This document shows, piece after piece, positions 1-7,458 of a DNA stretch of 41,217 bases. Each line of letters opens with the position of its first letter. Position 1 is the first letter of the stretch. The DNA is from a virus: positions 1 to 41,217 of the IMG/VR virus record IMGVR_UViG_3300049432_000009. The stretch is one strand, 5' to 3'. The notes beneath the pieces are model-generated. The model did not search any database. It worked only from the letters and a program-made list of their open reading frames with translations, and had not been told where the DNA came from. Position numbers and translations under genes: made by a program.

Positions 1-127
1 CCGCCCTCTCCACCTTCGCCAGCCTCCATGACAGCATCGCCGTACAGGGACCGGTTGAAGGCGAGCAGCGCCTCAATACCGCCGGGGGCTCGCAGGTCAA
101 TGCCGTGCGGGCCGATCAGTGGCTTCT
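1..127. repeat. Terminal direct repeat, left copy
   Basis: These 127 bases are identical to the last 127 of the window. The repeat lies wholly inside the scaffold-protein gene and carries no element of its own. A 127-base identical overlap is what a de Bruijn assembler with k=127 leaves when it closes a circular contig, so it is most simply an assembly overlap and not a biological terminal repeat. The unique genome length is then about 41,090 bp. Confidence 0.95.
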
Positions 128-134
128 TACTCAT
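1..134 (-). CDS. Scaffold protein, N-terminal part (gene crosses the map break)
   Basis: This piece is the first 44 codons of the scaffold gene, whose remainder is at 40598-41217. The ATG at 134 is preceded by GGAGG seven bases upstream, a clear ribosome binding site, and the frame runs through the map break into the acidic, coiled-coil protein at the other end. Joined on the circle the protein is 208 residues. Starting only at the ATG inside the right-hand copy (41119) would lose the first 35 residues, which begin MSKKPLIGPHGIDLR. Position between the MuF gene and the capsid gene fits a scaffold. Confidence 0.85.
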   Translation of the reverse strand, partial: MSKKPLIGPHGIDLRAPGGIEALLAFNRSLYGDAVMEAGEGGEG

Positions 135-186
135 TGGTGCCTCCATCGCAGAGGTAAGACCCATCAGCCTCGCGCTGAAAGGTTGG

Positions 187-1440
187 TTACTGACCGCCCA
201 TGGATTTACGGGCGGTGATCTTCGCCGCAGCGTCACCGTTCACGATGATGTTGCGGAAGTCGTTTTCGGCAGCAGCGGCCAGTTGGGGCGTGAGCTTGGC
301 TTTGCCGAACGGGTTACGCCCGGCCTGCACCGCATCCCAGTTCGCCTGGGCATCGAACTTGCGCCGCTCAGCGGCCGTCATCGTCGCCCTCACTGCCGGG
401 TTGCGCTCGCCGGTCCTGCGCGCCTCCAGAACGGCCTCACGGACGCCCACGCGGGTTCCGCCCCGCCCTAGCGCGCCGAAGCCGTCAGCCTGCCCGCGGA
501 GCACGCCCGTTGGGTTCTGGCCGCCGGGCAGGATGTACCCGTTCTGCTCGAGCAGCCGCAGCGTCTCCGCACGTGGCAGGCCCCGCGAGTAGATCCCCTC
601 CGGCGTGAGCCTCGGGGGCCGGCCGCGCCCAAAGTTTCCGCGCCGCGACGTGCCCTCGGAAGTGACGAGCCCGCCAGGCTTCGTGCCACGGTTAGCGTTG
701 ACCACCTGGAAGATGTCAGCGCCGTCGCGAATAGCATCTGCGGCAGGCTTGCCGAACTGCTTTTCCTGCGCCTCAGCGTCCAGGCTGCGGAAGTATTCGT
801 AAGGGTCCGTCGTCATATCCCCGGCGATGTTCTCCGTAGACGGGATGTGCCGGCAGTCGCACCGCGGGTGTCGGCGGAAGCCCGCATTCCAGCGGAAGAA
901 CTTGCCGGCGAGGACCACGCAGCGCGGGCAGGACGGCACAGACAGCATCCGCACGTACCCGACCCGTGGGCGGGCGGCAATATCCACCGACGCAGCAGCG
1001 CGGCCCGTGTCAGCGACCATCGTCTGCACGTTCCGGTCCAGCAAGGCCCGACCAGCGTTCAACGCCTGCGACGGCTGCATCCCCTGCGAAATGGCTGACT
1101 TCACCTGAGTAACAGGCGAGTACAGCAAACCGGACAGGGACCGGCCGTCTGGGGCAGAACCGACGAACCCGGCAGGGTCCACGAACGACGTCGGGGCCGA
1201 ATAGGTGCCCTGCGCCGCGAGGCTGGACGCCCCATACCCGGACCCAAGTACCGCGGCCTGAAACTGGACCTGCTCGAGGGCCGGCTGCAACCCGGCAATG
1301 GACCGCACCCACGAACCGGAAAGGTCTGCCGGATTCAGACGCCGCCAGAACCGCCGGCTGATGCCGAGAGCAAGGATCTCAAGCTCCCGCATCGCCCGGT
1401 CATAATCTGCCGCAGCGTCAGGAAAGCTCGTCTCCACCAT
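187..1440 (-). CDS. MuF-like minor capsid protein
   Basis: This 417-residue protein has the phage Mu gpF-type minor head signature near its middle: a metal-binding-like set C171, C174, H191, C194, C196 and H198 (SCPRC ... HPRCDCRHIP). MuF proteins are minor head components that sit by the portal and in some phages are injected or take part in head maturation. The gene starts with ATG at 1440 and overlaps the portal end by 23 bases, consistent with translational coupling. The Gly/Arg-rich C-terminal half has no fold I recognise; no toxin or protease domain is evident there. Confidence 0.85.
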   Translation of the reverse strand: MVETSFPDAAADYDRAMRELEILALGISRRFWRRLNPADLSGSWVRSIAGLQPALEQVQFQAAVLGSGYGASSLAAQGTYSAPTSFVDPAGFVGSAPDGRSLSGLLYSPVTQVKSAISQGMQPSQALNAGRALLDRNVQTMVADTGRAAASVDIAARPRVGYVRMLSVPSCPRCVVLAGKFFRWNAGFRRHPRCDCRHIPSTENIAGDMTTDPYEYFRSLDAEAQEKQFGKPAADAIRDGADIFQVVNANRGTKPGGLVTSEGTSRRGNFGRGRPPRLTPEGIYSRGLPRAETLRLLEQNGYILPGGQNPTGVLRGQADGFGALGRGGTRVGVREAVLEARRTGERNPAVRATMTAAERRKFDAQANWDAVQAGRNPFGKAKLTPQLAAAAENDFRNIIVNGDAAAKITARKSMGGQ

Positions 1441-2836
1441 TTCCGCCGATCTTCGCAGCCAGGGCGTTCACGCCCGCGTCCTGTCGGTCCATGTCCGAAT
1501 TGGAGTTCTCCACCCACTCGGCCACCTTCGGAGGTGTCGCATCCGGCAGCATCGACCAAGCATCCCTGCGGGACATTCCCGACGTGATGAGCTTCCCAAC
1601 GCCGTCAACGATCTGCGCGAACGACTGAACCTCAGACGAGCCCCAGATAACCTCGGACGCGACATCGACGCTCGATTCGCCGCGGGCCCGGGCCGCGAGC
1701 CGCATCACCGACTCCAGCGACTCACCGGCCGCCATCTGCAAGTCCGTGATGAGCGACTGGAAGGTCGACTCGGCGCCGGCCATGCCGTCGCCTGTCAGGT
1801 TCGCCATCTTCGTCAGCGAATACTGCGGCGGGATCTGACCGGTAGAGAAGAACGTATTCAGGAACGTGTCGTAAACCTTGATGTAGTTGTCCAGGTTCGA
1901 CTCGGGAAGGTCAAAAACCTTCGTCAGCTCACCCGGGAACACCAGCGCCCGGTCCACGCCCAGCCGCCCCGGGGTGTTCAGCACCGGGATAGGCTGGCCG
2001 TTCAGATCCAGCACGGGCGTACCGTCCGAGTTCTTGCGGACGATGACGTTGCCCTTGTTGTCCCGCGCCACCGGATCGAAGCCCGTAAACACGCGCTGCC
2101 GGTAAGCGGAGAACTGCATCGCCAGCAGAGTGTTGAACCGAATCGTGTTGATCGCGTCCTGCTGCGGCATCAGCTTGTCAATCGGCGCGTGCGGCACCCC
2201 GTCCGCGTCCACGTTGAAGTCGAAAGTCACGAACGGCAGGCCGCCGAGGTTATGCCGACCCATCGCCGTCATGCCCCAGTCCTTCACGGCCTTACTCTGC
2301 GTGAACTGGACCCACTCGGTATCCGTGTAGACGTAGGCGTTCAACACTCCGTCAAGGCCCACGATCTGCTTGACCGCGAACAACCCCTCGAACGGGTCAT
2401 CAGGGTTCGGCTCGATCCACACCCGCTTACCGTTCTCCGGGCGGATCTTCGGCGTCTTCGGCGTGGCGCGGACAGGCGTCACGGACATGATCCCGCGGCC
2501 GTGGATGTACATCTGCTTGTAGACGATCTTCTGGCGCGAATCCAGCTTGTTAGGCTGCCAAATCTCGTTCCATGCCGTGAGGTCCGCCTTGTCATTCCGG
2601 CCAGTGCGGAATCCGTCAGCCTGCATCCTCTGCACCGGTGCGTTCATCGCAATCTCAAGGAAATTCGCGATGGACTGCGTTTGCAGAGACGTGTACTCCG
2701 TGTTCACGCCCTCAGGTGCGAACGGCATGTCCTGCTTGCCCTCAACGTAGTCCTGCCGGCGCTGCCATGCTCCCGCCTGGGCGCTCAACCGGTTCAGACC
2801 CAGTTCCAGGTAGGTACGTGCAAGCTTGGCGTCCAC
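1418..2836 (-). CDS. Portal protein
   Basis: This 472-residue protein has the SPP1 gp6-like portal layout: an N-terminal helical segment (LELGLNRLSAQAGAWQRRQD), a stem and wing region, and conserved stretches such as LGGLPFVTFDFN and a C-terminal PxxAGESLESVMRLAARA-like helix. Portal dodecamers form the DNA entry vertex of the head and dock terminase. The start is GTG at 2836 with AGGGG seven bases upstream. It lies between terminase and MuF, the usual order in HK97-type actinophages. Confidence 0.92.
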   Translation of the reverse strand: MDAKLARTYLELGLNRLSAQAGAWQRRQDYVEGKQDMPFAPEGVNTEYTSLQTQSIANFLEIAMNAPVQRMQADGFRTGRNDKADLTAWNEIWQPNKLDSRQKIVYKQMYIHGRGIMSVTPVRATPKTPKIRPENGKRVWIEPNPDDPFEGLFAVKQIVGLDGVLNAYVYTDTEWVQFTQSKAVKDWGMTAMGRHNLGGLPFVTFDFNVDADGVPHAPIDKLMPQQDAINTIRFNTLLAMQFSAYRQRVFTGFDPVARDNKGNVIVRKNSDGTPVLDLNGQPIPVLNTPGRLGVDRALVFPGELTKVFDLPESNLDNYIKVYDTFLNTFFSTGQIPPQYSLTKMANLTGDGMAGAESTFQSLITDLQMAAGESLESVMRLAARARGESSVDVASEVIWGSSEVQSFAQIVDGVGKLITSGMSRRDAWSMLPDATPPKVAEWVENSNSDMDRQDAGVNALAAKIGGNGGDELS

Positions 2837-2855
2837 GCCACCACCCCTTATTCCT

Positions 2856-3503
2856 TTAGTTGAAGCCGTACACCGCGTTCGAAATGCGGGCGTTCGCCTG
2901 GTAAGCGTCCGTCCAGCCCTCTTCGCGGGCGTCGGATGCGGCCGTGTGGGCCAGAATCCGGGCCATGGCCGCGTCGATCTTCTGATGATTGGTCGGTTTG
3001 ATCAGCACGTACTGCTGGCCCGGCTTAGCCGCCTTGCGGGCATTCGCAAGGTGCAGCCCAGCGATAGGGCAGCCGTCATGGGAGATCCGCGTGGTAGCGA
3101 GGTCAATCTCGAACCGCTTGATCTCCGCGTACATGGCCTTGATCCGGTTCGTGGCCCACTCAAAGACGTGGTTCTCGCCGTACTTCAGCGACCAGTCGCC
3201 AATCTCGGAGTACCAGTCCTGGGGGTCGCAATAGAACCGCTCGACCCGGTACCTCTCGAAAAGCTCATCAACGGCGGCATGCACCTCGCCGCGGGGAATC
3301 TGGCCGCCCCACTCCGCTGGATTCCACACCGCCGGGCGCCGATCAGGCCCATAACGCGGCGTGAACGTGAACCCATCGATGGTCTCAGCCTGGATAGCCG
3401 TGTAGTCGTCGTTCTCGGAACCGTCGAAGCCGAGGCAGACCGCGGCGCCGTCGTCAGGATTCGGAAGCCATGGGCGTTGCGTAAGCTGCATCCCACAACC
3501 CAT
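2856..3503 (-). CDS. terL: Terminase large subunit, nuclease domain (second frame)
   Basis: This 215-residue frame holds the RNase H-like nuclease half of a large terminase, the part that cuts concatemers. Candidate metal-binding acids are D27 in LGFDGS, D93 in FYCDP and D177 in KIDAAMA. It overlaps the ATPase frame (3454-4527) by 50 bases and is in the +1 frame relative to it. Either it is a separately translated gene (ATG 3503, or ATG 3491 with AAGGA eleven bases upstream), or it is joined to the ATPase by ribosomal or mutational frameshifting. Homology to full-length terminases would continue from ATPase residue 350 into residue 10 of this frame. Confidence 0.88.
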   Translation of the reverse strand: MGCGMQLTQRPWLPNPDDGAAVCLGFDGSENDDYTAIQAETIDGFTFTPRYGPDRRPAVWNPAEWGGQIPRGEVHAAVDELFERYRVERFYCDPQDWYSEIGDWSLKYGENHVFEWATNRIKAMYAEIKRFEIDLATTRISHDGCPIAGLHLANARKAAKPGQQYVLIKPTNHQKIDAAMARILAHTAASDAREEGWTDAYQANARISNAVYGFN

Positions 3504-4527
3504 CCTTCAGCCACGCGCCAGAACCGGACACAAGCCGGTTCCCGAAGAACCGTTCCGCCTGCGCCCTGTCCGTCTCCATCAGCTCCGAAGCTTCACCCTC
3601 GATAGAGTCGAGATTGACCCACGGCGAACCCTCATAGACGAACCTGTGAATCCGAGCACGGTCCCGCTTGTTCCCATAGGAGAGCTCGGCCGGCGGCTGC
3701 CGGAAGAACTTGAAAACGTCCTTCGACTGCGACTCATAGGTCCGCTGCGCCGTCGAGTTCTCCGCCGGATCCCACGCGTTCGTCGTCTCAATCGTGCGGC
3801 CACCCATACCGGCAGCACCACGACGCTGAGTCTCCGCAACCTTGATCATCTTGTTCGTCTTCGTATACAGGCCAGACTCATCCTGGAACGCAAACGAAAT
3901 CGGGTTACCAAGCTTCGACTGAGCATTCGACGTCACAGCATCGATCCGGTCCATGTCCTCATCGCCGGACTCACCAACGATCCGGATGAAATCCTCACGA
4001 ATCAGCAGCAGATCAGCCAAAGGACCCAGCCGGATCATCGCCTTCAGCGGGCGAAGAATGTTATCGACCTGATCCTCAGAGGTGGCCGTCAACTGGATCA
4101 GCGGCGACGGATGCCGGATCCCCTTAGGCTCACCCTCAAGGTATTCGTACGTCCACCCGCACGAGCAGCCATTAGCGGCGCACTCGTAGAGCTCGCCAGC
4201 CTCAGCCCAACCATTGAACACGGACGGACCCACAGCCTCGCCCGTCGTCACGGCCGCCGCCCAAGGGCCCTTGCCGGTCTTCTGAGGCGCCACGACCTGC
4301 GAACGCCGGTAGACGAACGCCTGGTTCAGCAGAGGACGATCAGGAACCCACAAAGCATCGGGACGGACCCGGTAATGGTTCGCCGTGCACCAAAACTGCC
4401 AGTCAGACTGCCGAAACTCAGCCCCGCGGGCGAACCCATCAGGGACACGGCAATGATGAGCGATCCAAGCGTCCAGCAAGTCGCCGAGCGTGGGGAAGTC
4501 AACGAGGAAACCCTCAGCCGCCGCCAT
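3454..4527 (-). CDS. terL: Terminase large subunit, ATPase domain (first frame)
   Basis: This 357-residue frame is the packaging-motor ATPase. A variant Walker A lies at residues 79-88 (VAPQKTGKGP), Walker B at 211-218 (SFAFQDES, with D216 and E217), and a coupling motif ETTNAW at 247-252. It runs normally to GLWDAAYA (residue 350), then after seven more codons hits a stop, while the nuclease half continues in the +1 frame. It overlaps the small subunit gene by 14 bases. A full-length terminase of this kind is normally about 500-570 residues in one chain. Confidence 0.9.
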   Translation of the reverse strand: MAAAEGFLVDFPTLGDLLDAWIAHHCRVPDGFARGAEFRQSDWQFWCTANHYRVRPDALWVPDRPLLNQAFVYRRSQVVAPQKTGKGPWAAAVTTGEAVGPSVFNGWAEAGELYECAANGCSCGWTYEYLEGEPKGIRHPSPLIQLTATSEDQVDNILRPLKAMIRLGPLADLLLIREDFIRIVGESGDEDMDRIDAVTSNAQSKLGNPISFAFQDESGLYTKTNKMIKVAETQRRGAAGMGGRTIETTNAWDPAENSTAQRTYESQSKDVFKFFRQPPAELSYGNKRDRARIHRFVYEGSPWVNLDSIEGEASELMETDRAQAERFFGNRLVSGSGAWLKDGLWDAAYATPMASES

Positions 4528-4978
4528 TGACGGCCCTCAGCCGGCGAGCCGGTGCAGCCTTAGCTTCAGGAGCGGAAGTCTTCTCGGAGCGCTTCTCCGT
4601 AACCTCATCAGCAGCAATCGCCCAGCCGTTTTCCCGGAGCCCTGCAGGGGTCAAGCCGATCTGATCGCCCAGCCGGTGAACCTGGCCAAGAAAAGCCGCC
4701 GGCACGTCACCCTCAGAACGCACAGACCAGCGGCAATACATCGCCACCGTCCGGATACGCCACGGCTCAGCGGCCCACGCGGCAGCTTGCGGAGTGACCC
4801 AAAGATCGGCCCACACCTCAAGCTCGCGAGGCGTCGCTTCCGGCAGGTCAAACTCGGGAACATCGCCCGTGAAACCCTCCGAAGGCAGCGCAGTGAACTT
4901 GACGCCCCGGGCGTCAGAACGGCCAGAACGAGGATCAGCTTGCGGCCCGGAACGATTACGTGCTCCACCCTTCGTCAT
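4514..4978 (-). CDS. terS: Terminase small subunit
   Basis: This 154-residue protein starts with a basic, Gly-rich N-terminus (MTKGGARNRSGPQADPRSGR). It then has the pattern typical of actinophage P27-type small terminases, LPEATPRELEVWADLW ... AAAWA ... RTVAMYCRW, followed by a short charged tail. Small terminases recognise the packaging site and recruit the large subunit. The ATG at 4978 has GAGGTAG upstream. Its leader contains a strongly folded RNA (5004-5134). Confidence 0.85.
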   Translation of the reverse strand: MTKGGARNRSGPQADPRSGRSDARGVKFTALPSEGFTGDVPEFDLPEATPRELEVWADLWVTPQAAAWAAEPWRIRTVAMYCRWSVRSEGDVPAAFLGQVHRLGDQIGLTPAGLRENGWAIAADEVTEKRSEKTSAPEAKAAPARRLRAVNGGG

Positions 4979-5003
4979 GACTACCTCCTCGCGCTTTGCA
5001 TGG

Positions 5004-5134
5004 TTACGAGATCGGCACTGACGGGAATTGGACCCGCATCCACTGCCCCGGCATTAGGTTGGACACCGTATTCCACGACTAGCCGCGTGGGGTGTAGCCA
5101 TTCCAATAGGCTACAGACAGTGCCGACCTCGTAA
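5004..5134 (-). ncRNA. Structured tRNA-like RNA upstream of terminase
   Basis: On the minus strand a 17-bp stem (5118-5134 with 5004-5020; the only non-Watson-Crick pair is G-U on this strand, but A-C on the other) encloses three hairpins in cloverleaf order. These are a D-arm-like hairpin with a 7-bp stem and a GG-containing loop (5093-5115); an anticodon-like hairpin with a 5-bp stem (5073-5090) and an 8-base loop containing CTA; and a T-arm-like hairpin (5021-5037, loop TCCAATT). ACACC/GGTGT (5091-5095 with 5063-5067) can extend the middle arm. The stem is too long and the middle too large for a standard tRNA. Its 3' side ends 26 bases before the terminase small-subunit start. It could be an odd tRNA, a leader RNA, or part of a packaging site. 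Confidence 0.5.
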
Positions 5135-5223
5135 ACTTGGGAAACTCTGAACCCTCCGCACCACCGAGCGACCTCACCGGCGGTCTGGCGCCGAGGGTCC
5201 GTTTAGGGGGTGCCCCCCACCCT

Positions 5224-5556
5224 TCAGGGCCGCGGGTGCGCTGCTCGGCCGGCTGCTGCGCGGTTGCAGCGGTTGGCGTGTTCGGGCCCGTTGTACTTGG
5301 TGCGGTCGTTGTCGTCGTGGCCTAGGTCCCATGCTTGGCCGGGCAGGATGAGTTCGCCGCAGCGGGAGCATGGCACTGAGCCTGTCGCTACTCGTGGAGC
5401 CCATTGTCTGCGGAGCGCTTGATGCTCGACGCCATAGCCTCGTTGGTTGCTGTTGCCTCGCGCCTTGTCCGCTTCGGCTTGGTGTGTGGTGCATAGGGTG
5501 GCTGTCGTGATGGCTGGGCATCCTGCCTTGGTGCAGATGCGCTTGGCCCTTGGCAT
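5224..5556 (-). CDS. HNH endonuclease (packaging-associated)
   Basis: This 110-residue protein has a full HNH core: C63-x2-C66, the catalytic block DLGHDD (D77, H80), and EHANRCN (H93, C97, N98). The N-terminus carries a second Cys set (C8, C13, C22, H25). HNH proteins encoded beside terminase in HK97-like phages take part in DNA cleavage during packaging and are typical of cos phages; that role here is inferred from the position just upstream of the terminase pair. The ATG is at 5556. Confidence 0.88.
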   Translation of the reverse strand: MPRAKRICTKAGCPAITTATLCTTHQAEADKARGNSNQRGYGVEHQALRRQWAPRVATGSVPCSRCGELILPGQAWDLGHDDNDRTKYNGPEHANRCNRAAAGRAAHPRP

Positions 5557-5559
5557 CAG

Positions 5560-5763
5560 CTACACCGTGACTGTGTCGTAGTCGATGTGGTAGTCGGGCC
5601 CGAAGTCGAGGGTGTCGGCGCAGTGTTGGCAGAAGTACAGGGTGCCGAGGCTAGGCAGGATGACCTTGGCCTTGGCCCATGCGCTCGGGTGACGGTCGCA
5701 TCGTTGGTTGTCCATGCCTTCCTTCTTCCATGCGCCGGCGCTGTAGACGACGTGCGCCGTCAT
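5560..5763 (-). CDS. Small DUF7455-like zinc-binding protein
   Basis: The coding frame is read from the ATG at 5763, which has GGGAGG eight bases upstream, giving 67 residues. The core NQRCDRHPSAWAKAKVILPS followed by GTLYFCQHCA resembles the short actinobacterial DUF7455 family, with a Cys/His pair on each side of two strands (C22, H25, C45, C48). An internal ATG at 5715 with GGAAGG upstream would give only the core (51 residues). The function is unknown. It sits between a 43-residue gene and the HNH gene. Confidence 0.65.
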   Translation of the reverse strand: MTAHVVYSAGAWKKEGMDNQRCDRHPSAWAKAKVILPSLGTLYFCQHCADTLDFGPDYHIDYDTVTV

Positions 5764-5774
5764 GCCGTGCCTCC

Positions 5775-5906
5775 CTAGTAGAACTGTCCGGTTGCGTCTA
5801 CGTCGCCTTCCCATCCGCAGCAGCAGACGCCGCGGGTGAAGTGCAGGTTGTCGGTGTAGTACTCGACCATGTGGAGGTTGAAGAGGCGGTGCAGGAAGCG
5901 GCGCAT
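5775..5906 (-). CDS. Small hypothetical protein, 43 residues
   Basis: A short frame begins with ATG at 5906 right after AGGAGG (eight bases upstream, a near-perfect ribosome binding site) and ends 11 bases before the next start. The protein (MRRFLHRLFNLHMVEYYTDN...) has a basic helix at the N-terminus and a C-C-C-G-W segment (residues 28-32) near the end. No family is recognised. The strong site and exact spacing to the next gene make it a real gene rather than chance. Confidence 0.65.
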   Translation of the reverse strand: MRRFLHRLFNLHMVEYYTDNLHFTRGVCCCGWEGDVDATGQFY

Positions 5907-5979
5907 CGTTCCTCCTGAATGGTGACCTACTGGCCTGGCCGCGGTTCATCAGTGGTTGGTCGGCACGGCGGTCGATCAG

Positions 5980-6040
5980 TGGGCTGGCGGGACTCGAACC
6001 TGCAGCGACTATGGGGGGTCGTCGCTCACCATGCAGCCCG
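5980..6040 (-). tRNA. Degenerate tRNA-like element
   Basis: On the minus strand there is a canonical T-arm core (GGTTCGAGTCC, in 5991-6003). A 6-bp acceptor-like pairing (GGGCTG/CAGCCC) flanks it, and an anticodon-like stem GCGAC/GTCGC lies in the middle. The whole element is only 61 bases, with no proper D-arm, one A-C mismatch in the T-stem, and an 8- to 11-base anticodon loop (CCCCCATA in the smaller form). It is best read as a tRNA remnant or tRNA mimic; a working tRNA is doubtful. Confidence 0.35.
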
Positions 6041-6059
6041 TGCCCGTAGTCGGGGCACG

Positions 6060-6090
6060 AAAAAGGACCGGCCTGCTTCGGCTCGGTCCT
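6060..6090 (-). terminator. Intrinsic terminator ending the early operon
   Basis: Minus-strand stem AGGACCG/CGGTCCT (6084-6090 with 6064-6070) with a GC-rich inner part is followed by a T run (6060-6064). It lies downstream of the last early gene (stop at 6138) and before the tRNA-like and late genes, so it separates early from late transcription. Confidence 0.8.
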
Positions 6091-6137
6091 GGCGGTAGAG
6101 AGACTTTCGCCCTCAACGATCTAACTTTAACAGACCT

Positions 6138-6743
6138 TCAACCAATGGTCGAATGTTGTGGTTGCGGCGTGTCTGCTGCGGCTCTGAGCCATCGGAGTTC
6201 GTCGCCGGTCCATTGTGCTCCGCATCCGATGCACGCGGCGCTCCATGCCGAGGGCGGGGCGATTGTGTCTGCGTCGGCGTCCCAGTATGTGACGGCGAGG
6301 CAGGGTTCGCGTTCTGGGCCGTGGAACCGTTGGCCGCAGGCTGGGCAGGGGATGCTTGGCCGCCAGGGTGGGTGGGCGGCTTCGAGGACGGCCTGTATGT
6401 CTGCCACCCAATCGGTGGTCACGCGCTCGAGGTAGGCGATCCATTCGGTGGACGTGATGACAGCCCAGGACTTGATGAGGTTGACGAGCCCGCCGCGGTA
6501 TTCGGTGCCGGTCATTTCGAAGTGTTCGGCGAGGGCTTGTTCCTTGATCGCTGTTTCGAGTTCCACGGCTTTGGAGTTGACTACCATCCCGGCCCCGCCT
6601 TTGCCTCCTCCGGCAGCGCCTAGTGTTGACCCGCTCGCGGCTCGTAGTTCAGCCAGGAGTGGGGGCGACTTCACGTAGGCGCCGGCGTCGTCGCGGCGTA
6701 GGTGTTCGCTTGTGAGCTGGTGGATGTTGTCGGCCAGGCTCAT
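6138..6743 (-). CDS. Phage protein with C-terminal zinc-ribbon-like Cys pairs
   Basis: This 201-residue protein is read from the ATG at 6743, which follows GGAGGA and overlaps the upstream stop (ATGA). The N-terminal half is helical, with a Gly/Ala-rich patch at residues 42-53 (LGAAGGGKGGAG). The C-terminal part has C133-x2-C136 and C171-x2-C174, a likely zinc ribbon. No enzymatic family is recognised. It is the last gene of the early operon, directly before the terminator. Confidence 0.75.
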   Translation of the reverse strand: MSLADNIHQLTSEHLRRDDAGAYVKSPPLLAELRAASGSTLGAAGGGKGGAGMVVNSKAVELETAIKEQALAEHFEMTGTEYRGGLVNLIKSWAVITSTEWIAYLERVTTDWVADIQAVLEAAHPPWRPSIPCPACGQRFHGPEREPCLAVTYWDADADTIAPPSAWSAACIGCGAQWTGDELRWLRAAADTPQPQHSTIG

Positions 6744-7117
6744 GGTTCCTCCTGTGTGTCGCGTTCGCCGGTGAGTAGCGCGGTGAGGTCGTTGACGGTC
6801 ATGAGAACGAACTGTTCGCCGGGGCTGGTGGTGCCGCGGCGTTTGGCGATGACTATTCCTGCGATGGCGTCGTCGTTGCCTCGTTCGGTTTCGGCTTCGG
6901 CTGTCCATGGTCCTGGCATGAGCCGGCCGCCGTAGTCTTTGCATTCGATGACGATCCGGCCGCCCATGTGCCGGAGACCTCCGATGTCGCCCCGGTCCTT
7001 CACGCCGTTTTTCACTCGCCGGTCGATCCGGTCGTCGATGTGCTCGGCAAGATAGTCCGCGATGGTCCGCTCGAACGTGCTTCCGGCCTTCTTCGCGCTG
7101 GCCCTTGTGCGGGTCAT
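6740..7117 (-). CDS. PD-(D/E)XK nuclease, Holliday-junction-resolvase-like
   Basis: This 125-residue protein has the restriction-endonuclease-like fold signature: D44 in DRGDIGG, then IVIECKDY with E58 and K60. The size and the layout with an N-terminal helix (SAKKAGSTFERTIADYLAEH) match small phage resolvases or repair nucleases that clear branched DNA before packaging; the substrate is inferred. The ATG at 7117 follows AGGAGGA and overlaps the upstream stop; a much longer upstream-open frame has no such start signals. Confidence 0.8.
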   Translation of the reverse strand: MTRTRASAKKAGSTFERTIADYLAEHIDDRIDRRVKNGVKDRGDIGGLRHMGGRIVIECKDYGGRLMPGPWTAEAETERGNDDAIAGIVIAKRRGTTSPGEQFVLMTVNDLTALLTGERDTQEEP

Positions 7118-7458
7118 TCGTCCTCCTGAACGACTGAAGCCGCCCCGGTTGGGACGGCTTCGATGGTTTCGGCTCGTTGTCTGAGCCATAGGACGGCGTG
7201 TTCGGCGCCGCCGTATGCGGTTTCGAGTGGGTAGGCGTCGGACGCTTCGCGGAGGGCTTGGGCTTTGATGGCTGCGATTTCCTCGTGCGTGCAGTACCTG
7301 CCTTGGCTGCGGCCGGTGCGGTGACGCCATTCGCGCTGGTAGTCGGTGTGGGCGACCTTGCAGGCCATGCATTGTTTTTCGCCGGCGCGGACGTGCGCGT
7401 TCCAGCCCGCCGTGGTCCCGCAGTTGGGACGCGTGGTGGGTTTCGCCTTGGCTGTCAT
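7114..7458 (-). CDS. Small Cys-containing, putative DNA-binding phage protein
   Basis: This 114-residue protein opens with CGTTAGWNAHVRAGEKQC-type spacing (C13 ... C30-x2-C33), followed by a Tyr/Arg-rich stretch. This resembles a small zinc-containing motif found in many actinobacterial and actinophage proteins. The C-terminal half is predicted helical (HEEIAAIKAQALREASDAYP). The role is unknown. It is coupled to both neighbours by ATGA overlaps. Confidence 0.7.
   Translation of the reverse strand: MTAKAKPTTRPNCGTTAGWNAHVRAGEKQCMACKVAHTDYQREWRHRTGRSQGRYCTHEEIAAIKAQALREASDAYPLETAYGGAEHAVLWLRQRAETIEAVPTGAASVVQEDE

Noticed and set aside
2189-3605. Long plus-strand frames antisense to portal and terminase
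   Set aside because: Both are Arg/Leu/Val/His-rich complements of well supported minus-strand genes.
4490-5134. Plus-strand open frame of 214 residues over the terminase leader
   Set aside because: Arg/Pro/Ser-rich shadow antisense to the terminase genes, with no ribosome site.
5956-6435. Plus-strand open frame of 159 residues
   Set aside because: It lies across the early terminator, the tRNA-like element and the antisense of the gene at 6138; low-complexity composition typical of GC-rich shadows.
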